From: Trifolium pratense
Lineage: Eukaryota; Streptophyta; Magnoliopsida; Fabales; Fabaceae
Reading direction: 5' to 3'
Length of the DNA stretch: 64,000 nucleotides
Assembly: GCF_020283565.1 (NCBI RefSeq)
Contig: NC_060063.1
Span: 26,218,777 to 26,282,776, forward strand
Part shown: one piece after another, positions 22,640 through 37,279 of the stretch
How the letters are laid out: each line of letters opens with the position of its first letter
Numbering within the stretch: position 1 is the stretch's first letter
Made by a program: the position numbers and the translations under genes
Notes under the pieces: model-generated
Told to the model about the DNA's origin: nothing
Database searches by the model: none
Seen by the model: only the letters and a program-made list of their open reading frames with translations

Positions 22640-23069
22640 GGTGTTATATGTCCGGTAATCAATATTAGACCATACTTACATATTAGTTTTCACAATATAA
22701 TTTGATATAATTTGGTTTTACTATTTCATTAGTAAAAAACATGATATTAGTGAATAGTTGCTACATACATAGATCATCTTACATTAAAATAAATAGGATA
22801 TAACAACATGGCCATATGGTTTGGAACAACAAAACGTTTTATAACCTTTGCCAAACTTTGTTACCTTGAAAGATAATCACATTTATCAATAGCATGATCT
22901 CCATGTAAAAATATTAGGAATAAAAAGTGTTAGAAAAATATTATTAAATATAAGAGTAAAACAATATACATATAAAAAAGTACGATAAAAAAGTATAACA
23001 ACAATGGGATGGTAAAAATTGTGGTTGTTGTAGAAAATTAATTGATTGATATGCCTTTATATAGATAGA

Positions 23070-25640
23070 TATATGAAAGATGGTTTTAGAGATGCATCAC
23101 AATATTAAATAAAAAATTTTGTAGTACAACTATGTGATCTGACATATTTAATTTTATTTATGAATGAGATGAGATTAAAATTGATTAGTAACTGATGCTA
23201 ATTTTAAGGAATAAATATTTTAAATATTTTCATTTAATAAGTTTTCATTTAATTTCGTTTCTTCAACAATAGTGCATAAAAGATTTTTTTTTTCTTCTTG
23301 TAGTTGGATGTTAATTTGATGATATTTCATATTATTCTATATATTACACAATTTTTGTTTGTTTTGTTCTCAAGTCATATTTTATTTGTTTTCTATAAAA
23401 TGGATCCTAATATGTATAATAATAAAAATTAATTATTATATTTTTCATTATATATTTCTCGTCATATTTATGAACTTTTCACCATTTTTATTTATTGCCA
23501 TGTATTTCTCATTATATGTTTGAATGAAGATACGTACCATGGGAGTACCATACGCGTACCGGTAACCGGTACCGGTACTCTGTCTAAAACGGAGTACCCG
23601 CGCAACATAGGAGCGGCCATAGTCACCATCCCGGGTCATCATTGGGCCAGTTGCTAACATGCTAGCTCCTTCAATTTTTAAATCATTGAATTGAACATTC
23701 TAAGGACCATCAAAATAATTTTAAAAACAGTGGTACAAATAAGCCAACAAAGAAGCCGATGAAAATGAACATCATATATACTATTCACACAAAAGAGATG
23801 AAGAAAGTAACTTTGAATGTTAGCTGAAAGAAAAAAACAAAAAAAAATGAAAAAATGATTACAGAATAACTTGAGTAAAAGATGTAGAAAATACCAACCA
23901 AATATAAAGAAATAGACTTTGATGATTTTCATTGACATGGAATACACGTATATATAGAATGTAATGTACATCCAGGAAATATAAAGTAATGATTGTAAAT
24001 AATTACAAATAATGATATGAGATATTGTGGTACTAATTGTGAGGTGTATTTCTTAATGAGTAAAGTGACTAATTTGAGGTAATCAATGTCAGAAAGAAAT
24101 GTTAGTGATGAAATGTCAACTCATCGTGAGTATGAATAGCAAAAAATGTTGTTAGTGAATATGAGATATATGAGAATTAATTGCCAAAATCACATGAGAA
24201 GATAATTGTTTTCATAATGCAATGTACAGTTTCTTTGAAAAAAAAGTCCCAAATAATATAAAAAATAGATTTTCTTTTAATTAAAATAGAAATAATTTAT
24301 ACAAAATTATTATATTTTATAAATCATACTTTCTATTATACCAAAATAAATTTAGAAACTTGACATAGAAATAATATAAACGAATTTGTTTTTATAAAAT
24401 TCATTATTTATATTGTGTTTTTAATTTAAAACTTGTAGTTCAATTTTATCATTAATAAAAAAATAAAAATCAAATAACTACGTTGATGTTGTATGACTAT
24501 TAAAATACTATATGGAAGCTGTAACCAAAAAAAATATATGGAAGCTATTCAGACTTTATCTTGAATCAAGCATAAGAGTGATAAATCATAAAAAAAGCGA
24601 TCAAAACATAAGAGTGATAAATCATTGTTAATGAGTTGATTGTTCAAATGCAACTGTACGTAAGGGTAAAAATTGCATTTTTTCCAAACTCAATTATGAT
24701 AATCCACATAAAACAAACCCACTTAAGATAATGTGTTGATAAAAATATATAGTAATCACTAATTGTTGAAACCAAAAATAATCAAGTTAATGTAACAAAT
24801 CTACACTTTCTTCTACAAATAAATAATATTGATCTATTACACATGATATTAATGAATAAAAAAATGTGAAACAAATTGATAGAGTACAATTAGATAATAC
24901 ATATCAATTTTAAAAGTCTACATATGTCATTACAAAATTATTCATCAATAATTGATTTTTTCGATTCCGTGACACATCTCAAAGCATTCTTGAGATCAAA
25001 AAGACACATTTAAATCTTCTCTCCAAAGCTTTCTTTCAATTACATTCCTGAAAAAATAAAGTAGAGAAAATCATTAAATGATAAAAGAAGAACAAAATAA
25101 AGAATAAGAAGTTGGAGAAAAAATCACATAAAACGAAAACAACTAAAGAGAAAAGGGTCAAAAAACTATGAGTTGTAATGTTCACACAAAGATGATATAT
25201 ATAGAGAGAGAAAAAATGGACATATGAGTAATTTTATCTTTAATATTTAATTATACTCATTAAAGACAAATATATTAATTCCGTTTTTATTTTTAAAAAC
25301 ATGTTATTAAATAAGGTATATTTCATTCTAAAATATAAGACATAAAGAGACCTTTTTTTTTTAAGGTTACTATATATAAAATTATAATCGGCATATGAGG
25401 CACTTATATTTTTCTACGTGACCCTATAGGATTAGGAACTTATTATATTTAACTTTTAATCATTGTAATTTATATATGTGGATTATAATAATTTTTGTTG
25501 TTTAAAAAATAAAAACTTTTTTTTAAAAAAAAATTGTTGTGTATGAAATAAATATATAGTTGGCTTTAAAAATAATTAAATTTGAAACAATAATAATATA
25601 AAAATTTAAAAAAATTAAAATTAATTGACCCTAAGACCGA
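23070..25640. other. Gene-free AT-rich stretch with one short GC-rich island
   Basis: No gene was found. At about 23533-23650 a GC-rich block contains overlapping GGTACC/ACCGGT palindromes (GTACCGGTAACCGGTACCGG) unlike anything around it. The rest is low-complexity AT-rich DNA with short chance frames. Confidence 0.5.
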
Positions 25641-25779
25641 GAAAATAAAGTCTGATATGAATTTGCTAAACCAAAGTAAAATGGACAGTTATGGAAATTA
25701 TGAAAGTGATCAAATTGCTATGGAAGAGCCTTTTACGGTGGTGTCCAAGGCTAAGAAAAAAAAAACAGCAACAGAAGGG

Positions 25780-26100
25780 ATTTCCGGTTCGTTATATGGT
25801 AAGGCATATTTCATTCCTAAAAATAAGGCATATTTACACTGCATCCAACCAGAACATTATATATAAATAGGAAAAATAAGTAGTAGCCATATTTCATTCC
25901 TAAAAATAAGCCTCTTCCATAATGTTTACGGTAAGACATATTTCATTCCTTTTTAAAATAAGGCATATTAGAATATTTCTGTTTTAAAAAAAAGATTTCC
26001 ATAATGTTTACGGTAAGGCATATTTCATTCCTTTTTAAAATAAGGCATATTAGAATATTTCTGTTTTAAAAAAAAGAATATAAGACATATTCCATTTTAT
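25780..26100. repeat. 82-bp tandem duplication and scattered AAGGCATATTTCATTCC motifs
   Basis: An 82-bp unit beginning TTCCATAATGTTTACGGTAA occurs at 25915 and again at 25997. Related shorter copies of the motif occur upstream from about 25800. No coding content. Confidence 0.8.
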
Positions 26101-26516
26101 TATAAAATAATAATAATAATAATAACAATTTATTTTGTCAATAATTCACTATTATTTTATTAATAACAAAATAAATAAATTAAAACATAAAGAATCTACA
26201 TAAAGTTTAAAAAAAAATATTTGAACAATAATATTACGTTTTTTATATATATAATATAATTAGAATTAGTAGAGTCATTAATTGTAATAACCACATTAAA
26301 TGTCAAATGCATGAGGTTGAATGAGGAGAGGAGAGAGAAAGACAAATAAATCTGGCTTATTACATATTATAGATTATAGATTTGTTTTGATAGATTTATA
26401 AGAGTGTCTCGAAAAAAAGATTTATGAGAGCGATATAAAGAAGAGAGAGGTAGCAAAGAAATAATAATGCATTTCTTTAGTTTGGATGAAGAAGATAAAT
26501 ACTTTATCCGTAATAC

Positions 26517-26633
26517 TTTATAAGCAAAAAATGCACTTTGTAGATTCATTGTATATTTAATATATGTAGTCTATATTATGGACCAAATAGATTAAATATA
26601 CAATGAACCTAAAAAATGTATTTTTGCTTATAC
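26517..26633. repeat. Small foldback (MITE-like)
   Basis: TATAAGCAAAAAATGCA... and ...TGTATTTTTGCTTATA are inverted copies with arms of about 45 bp (TTCATTGTATATTTAAT in both). No clear target duplication was assigned. Confidence 0.6.
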
Positions 26634-27449
26634 AATGTACCTAGAATGCCCTTCTCCTTATATTTGAATTTTAAATAAGAAGGATAAATTTGTCTTTTAT
26701 CATTTTTATTAATTTATCTCTACCCATTTTCTACTCATCCTCTTCTCTATTTTTATTCATCCAAACAAATAGGAGTTCAACTCAACTTCTCTCTTATTTC
26801 TCTCTTTCCTATTTCTTTGAACATCCAAACATAGTGTTAAAGAAGAGATTAAAAATAAGATTTCGTTCGATTCTTCTCACAATGCATAAACCCAAAACTT
26901 TTTCTCTTTTCTTTCATTGTAATTCCTTCATCTTAAATATTTAATCATGGTATTGACTAAAATTGTTATAAAAAAATATAGCATGGTATCCAATCCTTTG
27001 GCACAAACATTCTAACAATTGTTTTTAATTTTTAAATTAATTCGTGTTACGCAAATTAAATTTGAGTAGGGATACGTGAAATAATATCACATAAAGTTTA
27101 AGTTTAAATTTTTTAACAACGCATACGTGAACTCTGTGTGTTAATAGATTCTCAATTCATGTAAAGTAGGATTTACAACTGCCAAAAAAGTAAAACGTAG
27201 AATATTGTGGGGTGTTGCTGTAATTAAATACTATAATTTTTTTTTATTACAAATAAAATCTTTTAAACTACTTTGAAATGTCGATAACATTTCGATATTA
27301 TTATTGACAAAAATAAGATTTTGAGCTCTAAATGGTAAATTATTAGAAGAAGCAATGAAAAAATGATTCATATATTATGTTATGTTTTTGGGTTTTTGTT
27401 GCTCTTTAGAAGTTGAGTTATGAGGTGTTTTGCCATGATTGAAGTGTAT
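26634..27449. other. Gene-free AT-rich stretch
   Basis: Only short chance frames; no recognised element ends or RNA genes. Confidence 0.5.
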
Positions 27450-27692
27450 GCTTGGAATTTGCAATTTCAACATGCATAACTTATGGTGGATTCTCAAATA
27501 GTTGTCAAGGTGTTAAGGTCTAATGGTAGAGTTTGCCTTTGTAGTTGGAATTTATGTTAGAAGATAAGAATTTTATTACAATTATAGTGGGAAGTGAGGG
27601 TTCAACATACTTCTCGAGAAGCAAATATGTGTACAAAGGGTGATGTTGAATGTCGCAAATTATTTTTCATGAGAGACTTGCGAATGAGTTGA
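27450..27692 (+). pseudogene. LINE-type RNase H C-terminal remnant
   Basis: One plus-strand frame reads AWNLQFQHA(stop)LMVDSQIVVKVL and later WEVRVQHTSREANMC, the usual RNase H-like tail of plant LINEs and related host proteins (the VDS and H-T-REAN motifs), interrupted by three stops. It is a decayed fragment without a start. Confidence 0.65.
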
Positions 27693-28109
27693 CATCTTAA
27701 AAAAACAGGATTAAATGGAAACGCTTAACTTTTTTTTGCGTAAAAAAAATGTCTCTTCTACAACTAAGATCAAGACAACAAGACATTCTGTGATCCATCC
27801 ATCCCATGTCTCTTCGGCAGGTTTAAGACTACTTAGTTGATAACCGTATAACAGAGTGGAGGTGGATTAACCTACCCAATATTTTTGTTTTTTATACAAA
27901 ATAAAGAATAACTTAAATGCTTTAAAAAGCAACGATTCGTGACATTAGCATGAATTTTCGTTCGTTGTATATGGTTGTACTCGTGTACAAATAAGCTTTT
28001 CAAAATAGAGATTCATTAATTTTTCGCTATGTATATAATAGAGATTCATTAGTTTTTCGAAATTTTAAAAATTCATAAAGTATTACGAAATATTAAAAAT
28101 TTGTATTAG

Positions 28110-29687
<1,578 letters not shown>

Positions 29688-29812
29688 TATTGATGTATGT
29701 AGCTTGTGTTCTTTTGCTTTATTTGTAGTTTTTGTTCTGTTGATTATGTTATGTAGACAACCTGTTTAAACTGAGAAAATAGAGATACATAAACTTATTG
29801 TCTTTGTTAACT

Positions 29813-30125
29813 TAGCATTTGGATATTCAGACAGTGGTGTATGTGTTTCAATAGGTGACTAAGTAACTACCGTATAAACCACTTGCTTTAGTTAATACTG
29901 TGTATATCTGTTTAATGTGAAATTGCTATAGAATGGTAGGTAGATTTATCATATATTGCAATATGTAAAGCATGTGGATTGATTTTGATTTTAGAAACTA
30001 GTTTAGCATTTGGATATTTAGACAGTGGTGTACGTGTTTCAATCAGGGACTGAGTAACTAGAATAACTTGGTTTAGTAAATACTGTTTATATCTGTTTAT
30101 GTGAAATAGCTATAGAATGGTAGAT
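29813..30125. repeat. 191-bp tandem duplication downstream of the NKAP gene
   Basis: TAGCATTTGGATATTCAGAC...GCTATAGAATGGTAG starts at 29813 and recurs at 30004 with several differences and a small deletion. Depending on the polyadenylation site it may lie in or just beyond the NKAP 3' UTR. Confidence 0.8.
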
Positions 30126-33100
30126 GGATAAAACTTAGCCACAGTTCTTTAGGTACTCTTTAAACTGTTTTCCAATAAAATAAGGACAAGTGGATTAGTC
30201 AATTTAATCAAACGATCCTCCGTTAGTTCTCTATCACAAGGTTAACCCACACAATTATTTTTCTTCCTGGCACAATTACCACCAATGTTTCCGTTCGGTG
30301 CTTCTGCCATAGTTGATAGTTCATGAACCAACCACCTTTGCCAGAATAGCCACCATGAACCACCGTGCCTTTGCTACCTCCAACAAACATCCAAATAGTC
30401 CTTTCTACACCTTTTATGAACTAATTACAGTTCTTAGAACAATAATCACTTGGAATGGAGAATCACTTTTGCAGTGCTTTAGTGAATTCGGTGTAGCAAC
30501 CACTTTTGGATTCAGCTCAGATGTTTATAATTGCTGTGTATCTTTGGTGTGGCGCGTCGTCTCTGCGCATCAGCTCATACTACGTGTAACGTGTGTTAGG
30601 TTTCATGATTGGAGGTAGTGGCTATGTTAAAGTGCATTCACTCTTTATAATTCTGTTTTGGTAGCATCTCATAAGGTCATTGTCCGGTTGTCTTGGGTTG
30701 GAACTTGGAAGCAGTCCCGCTTCTAAAGCCCAAGAGTATGTTAGTGTCGTGACGCGATATCCCAGGACGCGATATTTTTGGGAGGGTTGTGTTGTTAACA
30801 TAGCCCTCTGCTGTGTTGATTTTTTGGATGGATTTCTAGCCTGGTTTTCAGTAGAAGAGAGCTTTTAATCTTTTTGACAGTATTTGAATTTTATGCATGA
30901 TTATCTGGTATTGGTCTGAAGTCTGAACTAGTCTTAGATGCATTGGATATTCACTTGTGTAGTGCATCCTTTAATGTAAGGTGCTGTTTCCTCGGCAGTT
31001 TAGTTTAGTTTTTCTATTAGCCTGTTGTAAAAGATCAAGGTTGAATTGGAGGCCTAAAGCATCTGTATTGGAGGCTACTATGTAATCTGTATTGGATTGG
31101 AGTAGTGAATTTTGCATATCTTGTGCACAATTTACTCTTTTATAAAATTTGCTTTTCAAGAAAAAAATGGGGAAGTTCCACATCGTTATTCTTCAGGTTC
31201 TCTCAATTTGATAATCAAATCTTCTAAAGTTTTGTAAGTGTCGCACATAGAGGAATCAACGGCTGAGAGTCTGAGATATATTGTGAAGTTTTGAGAGAAT
31301 AAATTAGAATTGTTTTTATTAATTTGAAATAATTGATGTAGAATCAGGTCAAAACACCATTCTTTTGAATGCTTCTGTTGATGTTTATATGTCCAGAATT
31401 GGATCAAGAGGTGTAATCTTTCTAAATTCTGATACAAATTTGATTCTTTTCACATTTCCCTCGTCTTACTGTCATTTTTACACCTGTTTCTTTTTTCATC
31501 ATATCATTCATCTCTCTCTCTCTCTCTCTCTCTCTCACTTTCATTTATCTGGTCCCTCGAACTATTATTATTCATTCTGATATGCGTGCTGGGTCACAAC
31601 TCACAAGTAAACATGTTTCACAATCTGTCTGTTCAAAATGGTGAAAAAAGTGACGAGTTATCTTTATTTTGCAAGCCATTTTTGTAGCTTAACTCTTTAT
31701 TCATTTCACACTGTTATCTGCCTATTCCTTTCATTCCATATCTCTCACTCTCAATCTGCCTGAGAAGCTGTGTAGGGAGGTCAATCTGTTTCTGGTTCCT
31801 CTTCTCAAACACTGACTTCTTCTCAGCAGTTTAGGGATTCCCAGTTGGAAGAATGAATAGTTAATAGTTAATAATATTGACAGACACATTTTTTCTTTCA
31901 ACATTGACATGATCAGGGTAAATGGACTTGCTAAACTTGTCCCATTTTCTGATATTGTTTACATGCTCTTTACTTTCTTTATGCTATTACTTATGTAAAT
32001 CTGCACCAGAGATCGTAATTTTTCATGTGATGTGCGAAGAGTTTAAGAGTCTGTTCAGGAGGGGGTTTGTGAGGGTTGTGGGGAGATACACCCCTGTTTG
32101 GGAGATAAAAAAGAAGGAAAGACTTCTGAGATTTTTAAAACCCTCCCAAAACCCTTAATTGGTCTAATTCCAGAGTTTCCCCAAAATGCAGGGTCGTAGG
32201 GGGTTAAAACATGCGTATTGACAAAATTTACCCTCATGATAATATTTTTGGACTGAAGCTAATTTCACTCTCTCTTCACCCTGCACTCTCTTCTGTGTGT
32301 AAATGGTGCGCTACCTCTCCCCTCCCCTCTTCCATTCTCTGTCGATCGCTTTCATGATTAAAAAAATTCCCTCCCTGTTGATTATGATTTCTCTCTATGT
32401 CTATCCTCTATCTCTCTCCAGGTTCATTTCTTCCATATTTGCTCAATTTTTTTGTTGATATTGATTAATTTATCATCTGTTTCTTAGTATGATTGGTTTT
32501 AGCGATTTCTCATTTTCTCTATCTATTTAGCTTGCTGAACCAACAGAGTTTTGTTTTTACTGCTGACTTTACATGATTATGTGGTTTTATGCTTGAGTGA
32601 AGACTTTAGGTTTGTTTTTTTATTTTGGTTTCGATTTCTGAGATTGGGTTCCCGATCTCCATCTGTTTCTGGTTCTGTTGAGACTTGAGAGACCTTCAAT
32701 AAAAAAAAACTAGTTTTAGATTCTTTGGAAGTTCCAGAGTTGCTAACTGTTCGTTCTACATTACATATTTTCATGGTTGAACAATTTCAGCATACACAAA
32801 TCTATAGACTTTTTTTTCACTGTCACAAGAGACTGACTATGGTGATATTTCATCTTGTCAAATGATTTGTCATTCAGTTTTCATTGTATTAATAACAAAC
32901 AAAAACAAAGTCGCGCTGTACTGTACCTAATTATACCGGAATCTAGATAGAAACTTATCAGATTGTTTATCAATATATTATTCAATATATTTGGTCGTCT
33001 TTCTTGATCCAGAATACATTCCATTTAATTTTATCTTAACTTTATTGATGTTGCTATATCAGAACATAGCTTCATAGAAACAGATGAATTCCTTTGCACA

Positions 33101-34785
33101 TTAGGTGCTACAAGCCTATTACAATGATACAGATAAAAGCAGAGCCCTATTTGAAAATTTCAAAACCTCAATGACAGACCCCCCCTTTTTTTTTATAATT
33201 CTGAAAGCCACAAAAAGGATACATCTCAATATTCACTCTCACATGCACTGAAGCCAAATCTGAGTTGTAGAGTTTCAAATTCTTGCTGTCAATTTGAACG
33301 ACAATTTGTGTTTATATATTGTCATTTATGTTGTTTCTTGTTGGCATGCATATATATAGGAACACGCATGTATTGTGTAACATGTAGAGAATCAAAATCC
33401 AAGCTGCACCATTTTTATGATTTTTTTAATGCATGAATCACATCATACCTAGGTTTCTTATTCCGCTTCTCTTGATCTCTAACTTGACACCCTTTCCTAA
33501 GTCCAAACAATGGGAAACTAGCTTTTGGTGTTGGGCTTGTTTTCTTCCTTTGTGTTCCTCTACTGTTATTGTTGATGTGTTCTTACTTGCTTCTGTTGCA
33601 GCTTCTTCCAGTGTCTTTTCTAGGCTTTTCGACTTCTAACACCTCTCTGATAATTAAACAGGTGATGAAGGGAAGTAAGAAAGGACATGAAATGACCATG
33701 GAAGAAAATGTCATCAGCTGGAGATAAATCAACTGTAAGGGATAATTGAGCTTTTGATTTGTTGTGGAGCAAGAGCAGAGAGGAGATTATGCAGCAGAAC
33801 TTGGTAGAAGGCGAAGAGGAGGAGGATGCTTGGGTGATACAGCTTTAATTGCATTGAATGATTAATTTTTCCTCCTTCAATTTGTTTTCTACATTGTTTT
33901 CTCTTCTCTTTTGGTGGTGGTATGTTTCCATAACATTTGAGGTTTGTCTTTAAAGACCGACAAGTTTCGATGATGTGTCTGAAATTCTAGTTTCATAAGA
34001 CTTTCTTTTTGATGGAGAGAAATTGAAATGTGTAGTGATCTTTCTCTTTGTTGATAAGAGAACTGAAAAACAAGGAAAGGGTTCATGTCATCTATTGTCA
34101 CGTGAAACAGATCAAAAGTAGATTTAAACAAAAAAAGATTTTTTCTAAAATGAAATCTGAAGCAAATGCAGCCATAATCCATATATTTGTGATTTTTGTG
34201 GATTCTATAAGGGTGCTCACCCCTCCCATGATTCTTCAAAACCACTCATGTGTAGATTTATCTATTCGGAATCATTGAAATTGGAAAAGTAGTTCTCTTC
34301 TATTATTGGTAAACTATGATCTCTATAACTTTTATATTTGTAAATTGCTCTACCATTTTACTTTTGTACAATAAATTGCTCCTATCATTTATTATTGATG
34401 AAATATGAGAAAGACTTGTTTACAATATAGAGTTTGAAAATAAAGTTATAAATTAATTTTTTTTTTCCTTTCTAGTTTTTCAATTTAGTCTATAAATGTA
34501 TAATTTTCATACTTTTCATCCCTATAAATAATTATTTTGCTTTTTACCCCGACCACATGACACTCATCTATTGCATGATGATGCAACATACTAGTGTTGA
34601 TGTGGCCATAGATTACATAGCAATTTCATGCGGCAATGTTGACGTGACTCGTCAGTGTCACATGTGATCATCATCCATGTGGTGTTGACATGTTGCACCT
34701 ACATTGAAAGCATGTCATGTACCTTCATTTACCGCATCATTTAAAAAAAAAAATGAAAAGTTCAATGAGACTAAAAATAAAATCA
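30126..34785. other. Long stretch without a convincing protein gene; some transcript-like features
   Basis: No long reading frame or known domain. A (CT)n microsatellite is at about 31510-31535. A CT-rich block at about 32265-32430 resembles a plant 5' UTR. Near 33660 an acceptor-like AATTAAACAG precedes a 20-codon frame (MKGSKKGHEMTMEENVISWR). Together these could belong to a spliced non-coding or very short-peptide transcript on the plus strand, but nothing is decisive. Confidence 0.3.
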
Positions 34786-34794
34786 TCTAATTTT

Positions 34795-35897
34795 GGCTTA
34801 AATATGTTACTAGTCCCTGCAGTTGTAACATATTTTGGTTTTGGTCCCTGCAATTTTTTTTGTTTGATATTAGTCCCTGCACTTTGAGAAACTTTGTTTT
34901 TGGTCTTTCACATTAGTGAGTCTGTTAAAAAAAATTGAAAGTTAACTAGAGTGCCATATGGCCCAATCATTTCATGCCACATGGCATTGTAAAATTGTTT
35001 TTTTTAAAATTTAATTAAATAAAATAACAAAATTGATTTATAATTTGTTTTATTATTATTAATTAATATTTAATAGAAGAAAGAATAAACAAACACATCT
35101 CCCTTTACCAAAAACAAACACAGATCCTCATCCTGTGTATTGTCTTCCCCATCACCAATCTTCATTTTTGCTTCTCTTCACCATCACCTTCACCACCTCC
35201 ATTGTCAATACTCAATATTATTACAATTTTGGGTCTGCTCAGAAGGATTGTGGGTCTGCTCAACATGAACACCAATAGAAGGTTTTGTGAAAGGGGAAGA
35301 GTGAAACCTTGAGTTTTAAATTGAATGTGAATCGAACTCATAACTTCGAAATTGACTCTAACTGGTTCTTCTATAGCCTCTGCTCGCAAATGGATGAATA
35401 AATTTCGAAATTTTGCAGTCCAATTTTGAATGAATTTTGAATAAATTTCTTAATTTGTTGTATTTGAAGGGATTGATGAACTGTGAGTGGTGGTGATTCG
35501 ATGAGTTAAGGTAGCCATGATTTTGTAGATGGTGTTTCTATGGTGATGGTGGATTGGTGGGTGGGTGGGGCGATGGAGAAGAAGACAACCATGATTTTGG
35601 TCTTTTTTTTCCTTTCATTTTAGTTACTAATTATTATTGTTAAAATAATTATAATTAATTAACTTTACTGTATTATTTTATTCTAATTACAAAAAGACTT
35701 TTATTGTGCCACGTGACATGAAATGATTGGGCCACGTGGCACACCGTTAACTTTAACTTTTTTTTAACAGACTTATCAATGTCAGGGACCAAAAACAAAA
35801 TTTTTCAAAGTGCAAGGACTAATACCAAACAAAAAAAATTGCAGGGACTAAAACCAAAATATGCTACAACTGCAGGGACTAATAACATATTTAAGCC
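34795..35897. mobile_element. Mutator-like element with long terminal inverted repeats (1,103 bp)
   Basis: Terminal inverted repeats of roughly 200 bp start GGCTTAAATATGTTA and contain several AGTCCCTGCA-type motifs. They are flanked by a perfect 9-bp direct repeat, TCTAATTTT (34786-34794 and 35898-35906). Long TIRs plus a 9-bp duplication mark a Mutator-type element. The interior (about 35090-35600) has mixed-complexity sequence but no intact gene or transposase. Confidence 0.88.
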
Positions 35898-35906
35898 TCT
35901 AATTTT

Positions 35907-37279
35907 ACATGCATATAGATATTTCTCCATGCTTCTATATTCTAAATTCACCAATTAATGGTTCTAATTCATTTTTACATTGACAATATTTTCCAATCAA
36001 ACTGGAATAACCTTCATGAATGAGCATAATAATAAATTAAGATTAAAAACATTAGCATATCATATCACATATATCTGAATTCTAATATGAAGAGAGGACA
36101 TGGGTGGCTGCAGATCTTCTCCAGTAACATATTTTGTCCTGTGAGATCTCATTTTTCTAAGTACATGCCATATTTTATTATTTAATAAAAATAAAGGGTC
36201 TTAATTTCATTGGATTCTCTCATGTATGTATGGGAGAGAATCCTTGCCCATACATGAGTGATCCATGATGGATCATTATGATCACCGTTCGATGTCAAAC
36301 CTCTACCTAGTCAAATAGTGCACCATCCATATCAAATCTATCTATTTTCTATTTCTTTTCGGCCACCATCACCTTCCACAACTCCCACCTCCTTTCGATG
36401 TATCTATCCCTCAAGTGACCATCTACATTTGAAGCCACTACATAAATTGCATGCAAAACCAACAACTTCAATCACAAGTTAACCCTAAGATTTTGGAAAA
36501 GTCGACACATATTTGAAAGTTGAAACTAAAAGGTCCCCAACTGTAATAACCTTTTGATCTTCACATTCTCCGCCTCTTTGATGGCTGCAACCTTGTGAGT
36601 TTTGTATTCTCTAGGCTATTCGACCAGGAGATCTCACCCAATGTATCTGTCATTGCAAGTTCAGTGCAGCTCTAGGCGATTCACACACGACTAAGCAAAG
36701 ACGGTTTCATGGATGGCTGAATACATATACATCCTTTACAATGCTAAACTTCAAATTATTCCCATCTAATGGTTGCAGAATAACCTTACCATTACCAGAT
36801 AATTGAATACAACTGGTAATTATTGATTCAAATTGAAAATGAAATTCACTAAAAAGGGCATATAGTTTTAAAAATAAAATAAAAAAAATCATTTCCCATG
36901 GAAAAGAAATATACATATAAAAAAATGAATATAATTATAAAATATCTACAAGCAAACGAACAGTAAGATCTTGGTATATGTTCACATTTAAAACCTCTCT
37001 TAAGCTTGATGCTGGCCATTGAACACTTGTTCCTGTCGGCACACGACATCATGTTGTTGGAGGATCAGATACAACTTATTTAAAATGCAAATCTTCAAGT
37101 CTACGTGATAGATGAAAGCATCCGCACCAAACCTACAAAAACTAAACGATGCATAACCTTCCTCAGTCATTAACAAAACTCATGGCTCATGCATTCAAGT
37201 TGTTGTTGATCCAACTCCAGTATTAGTATATCTTCTTCGATTTCTCAATGAACGGGAGCAGCAAATTCATTACTATTGA
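35907..37279. other. Gene-free stretch downstream of the At1g01500-like gene
   Basis: No supported gene. A short hairpin (CATGTATGTATGGG...CCCATACATG) lies near 36220-36255. The right part probably includes the 3' UTR of the neighbouring minus-strand gene. Confidence 0.45.

Larger units (their letters stand above)
19913..23069 (-). mobile_element. Probable non-autonomous Helitron (about 3.2 kb)
   Basis: On the minus strand the 3' end is a hairpin CCCGTGCTTGGCACGGG followed by TCCGGATACTAG (CTRR end), and the adjacent base fits insertion between A and T. The proposed 5' end TCTATCTATATAAAGGCAT lies at 23069, also next to T on the plus strand. Helitrons begin TC, end CTRR with a hairpin about 11 bp upstream and make no target duplication, all as seen. 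The 3' end is strong and the 5' end is a best guess. No Rep/helicase sequence was recognised. It carries an RNase H scrap and a nested Mutator-like element. Confidence 0.5.
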
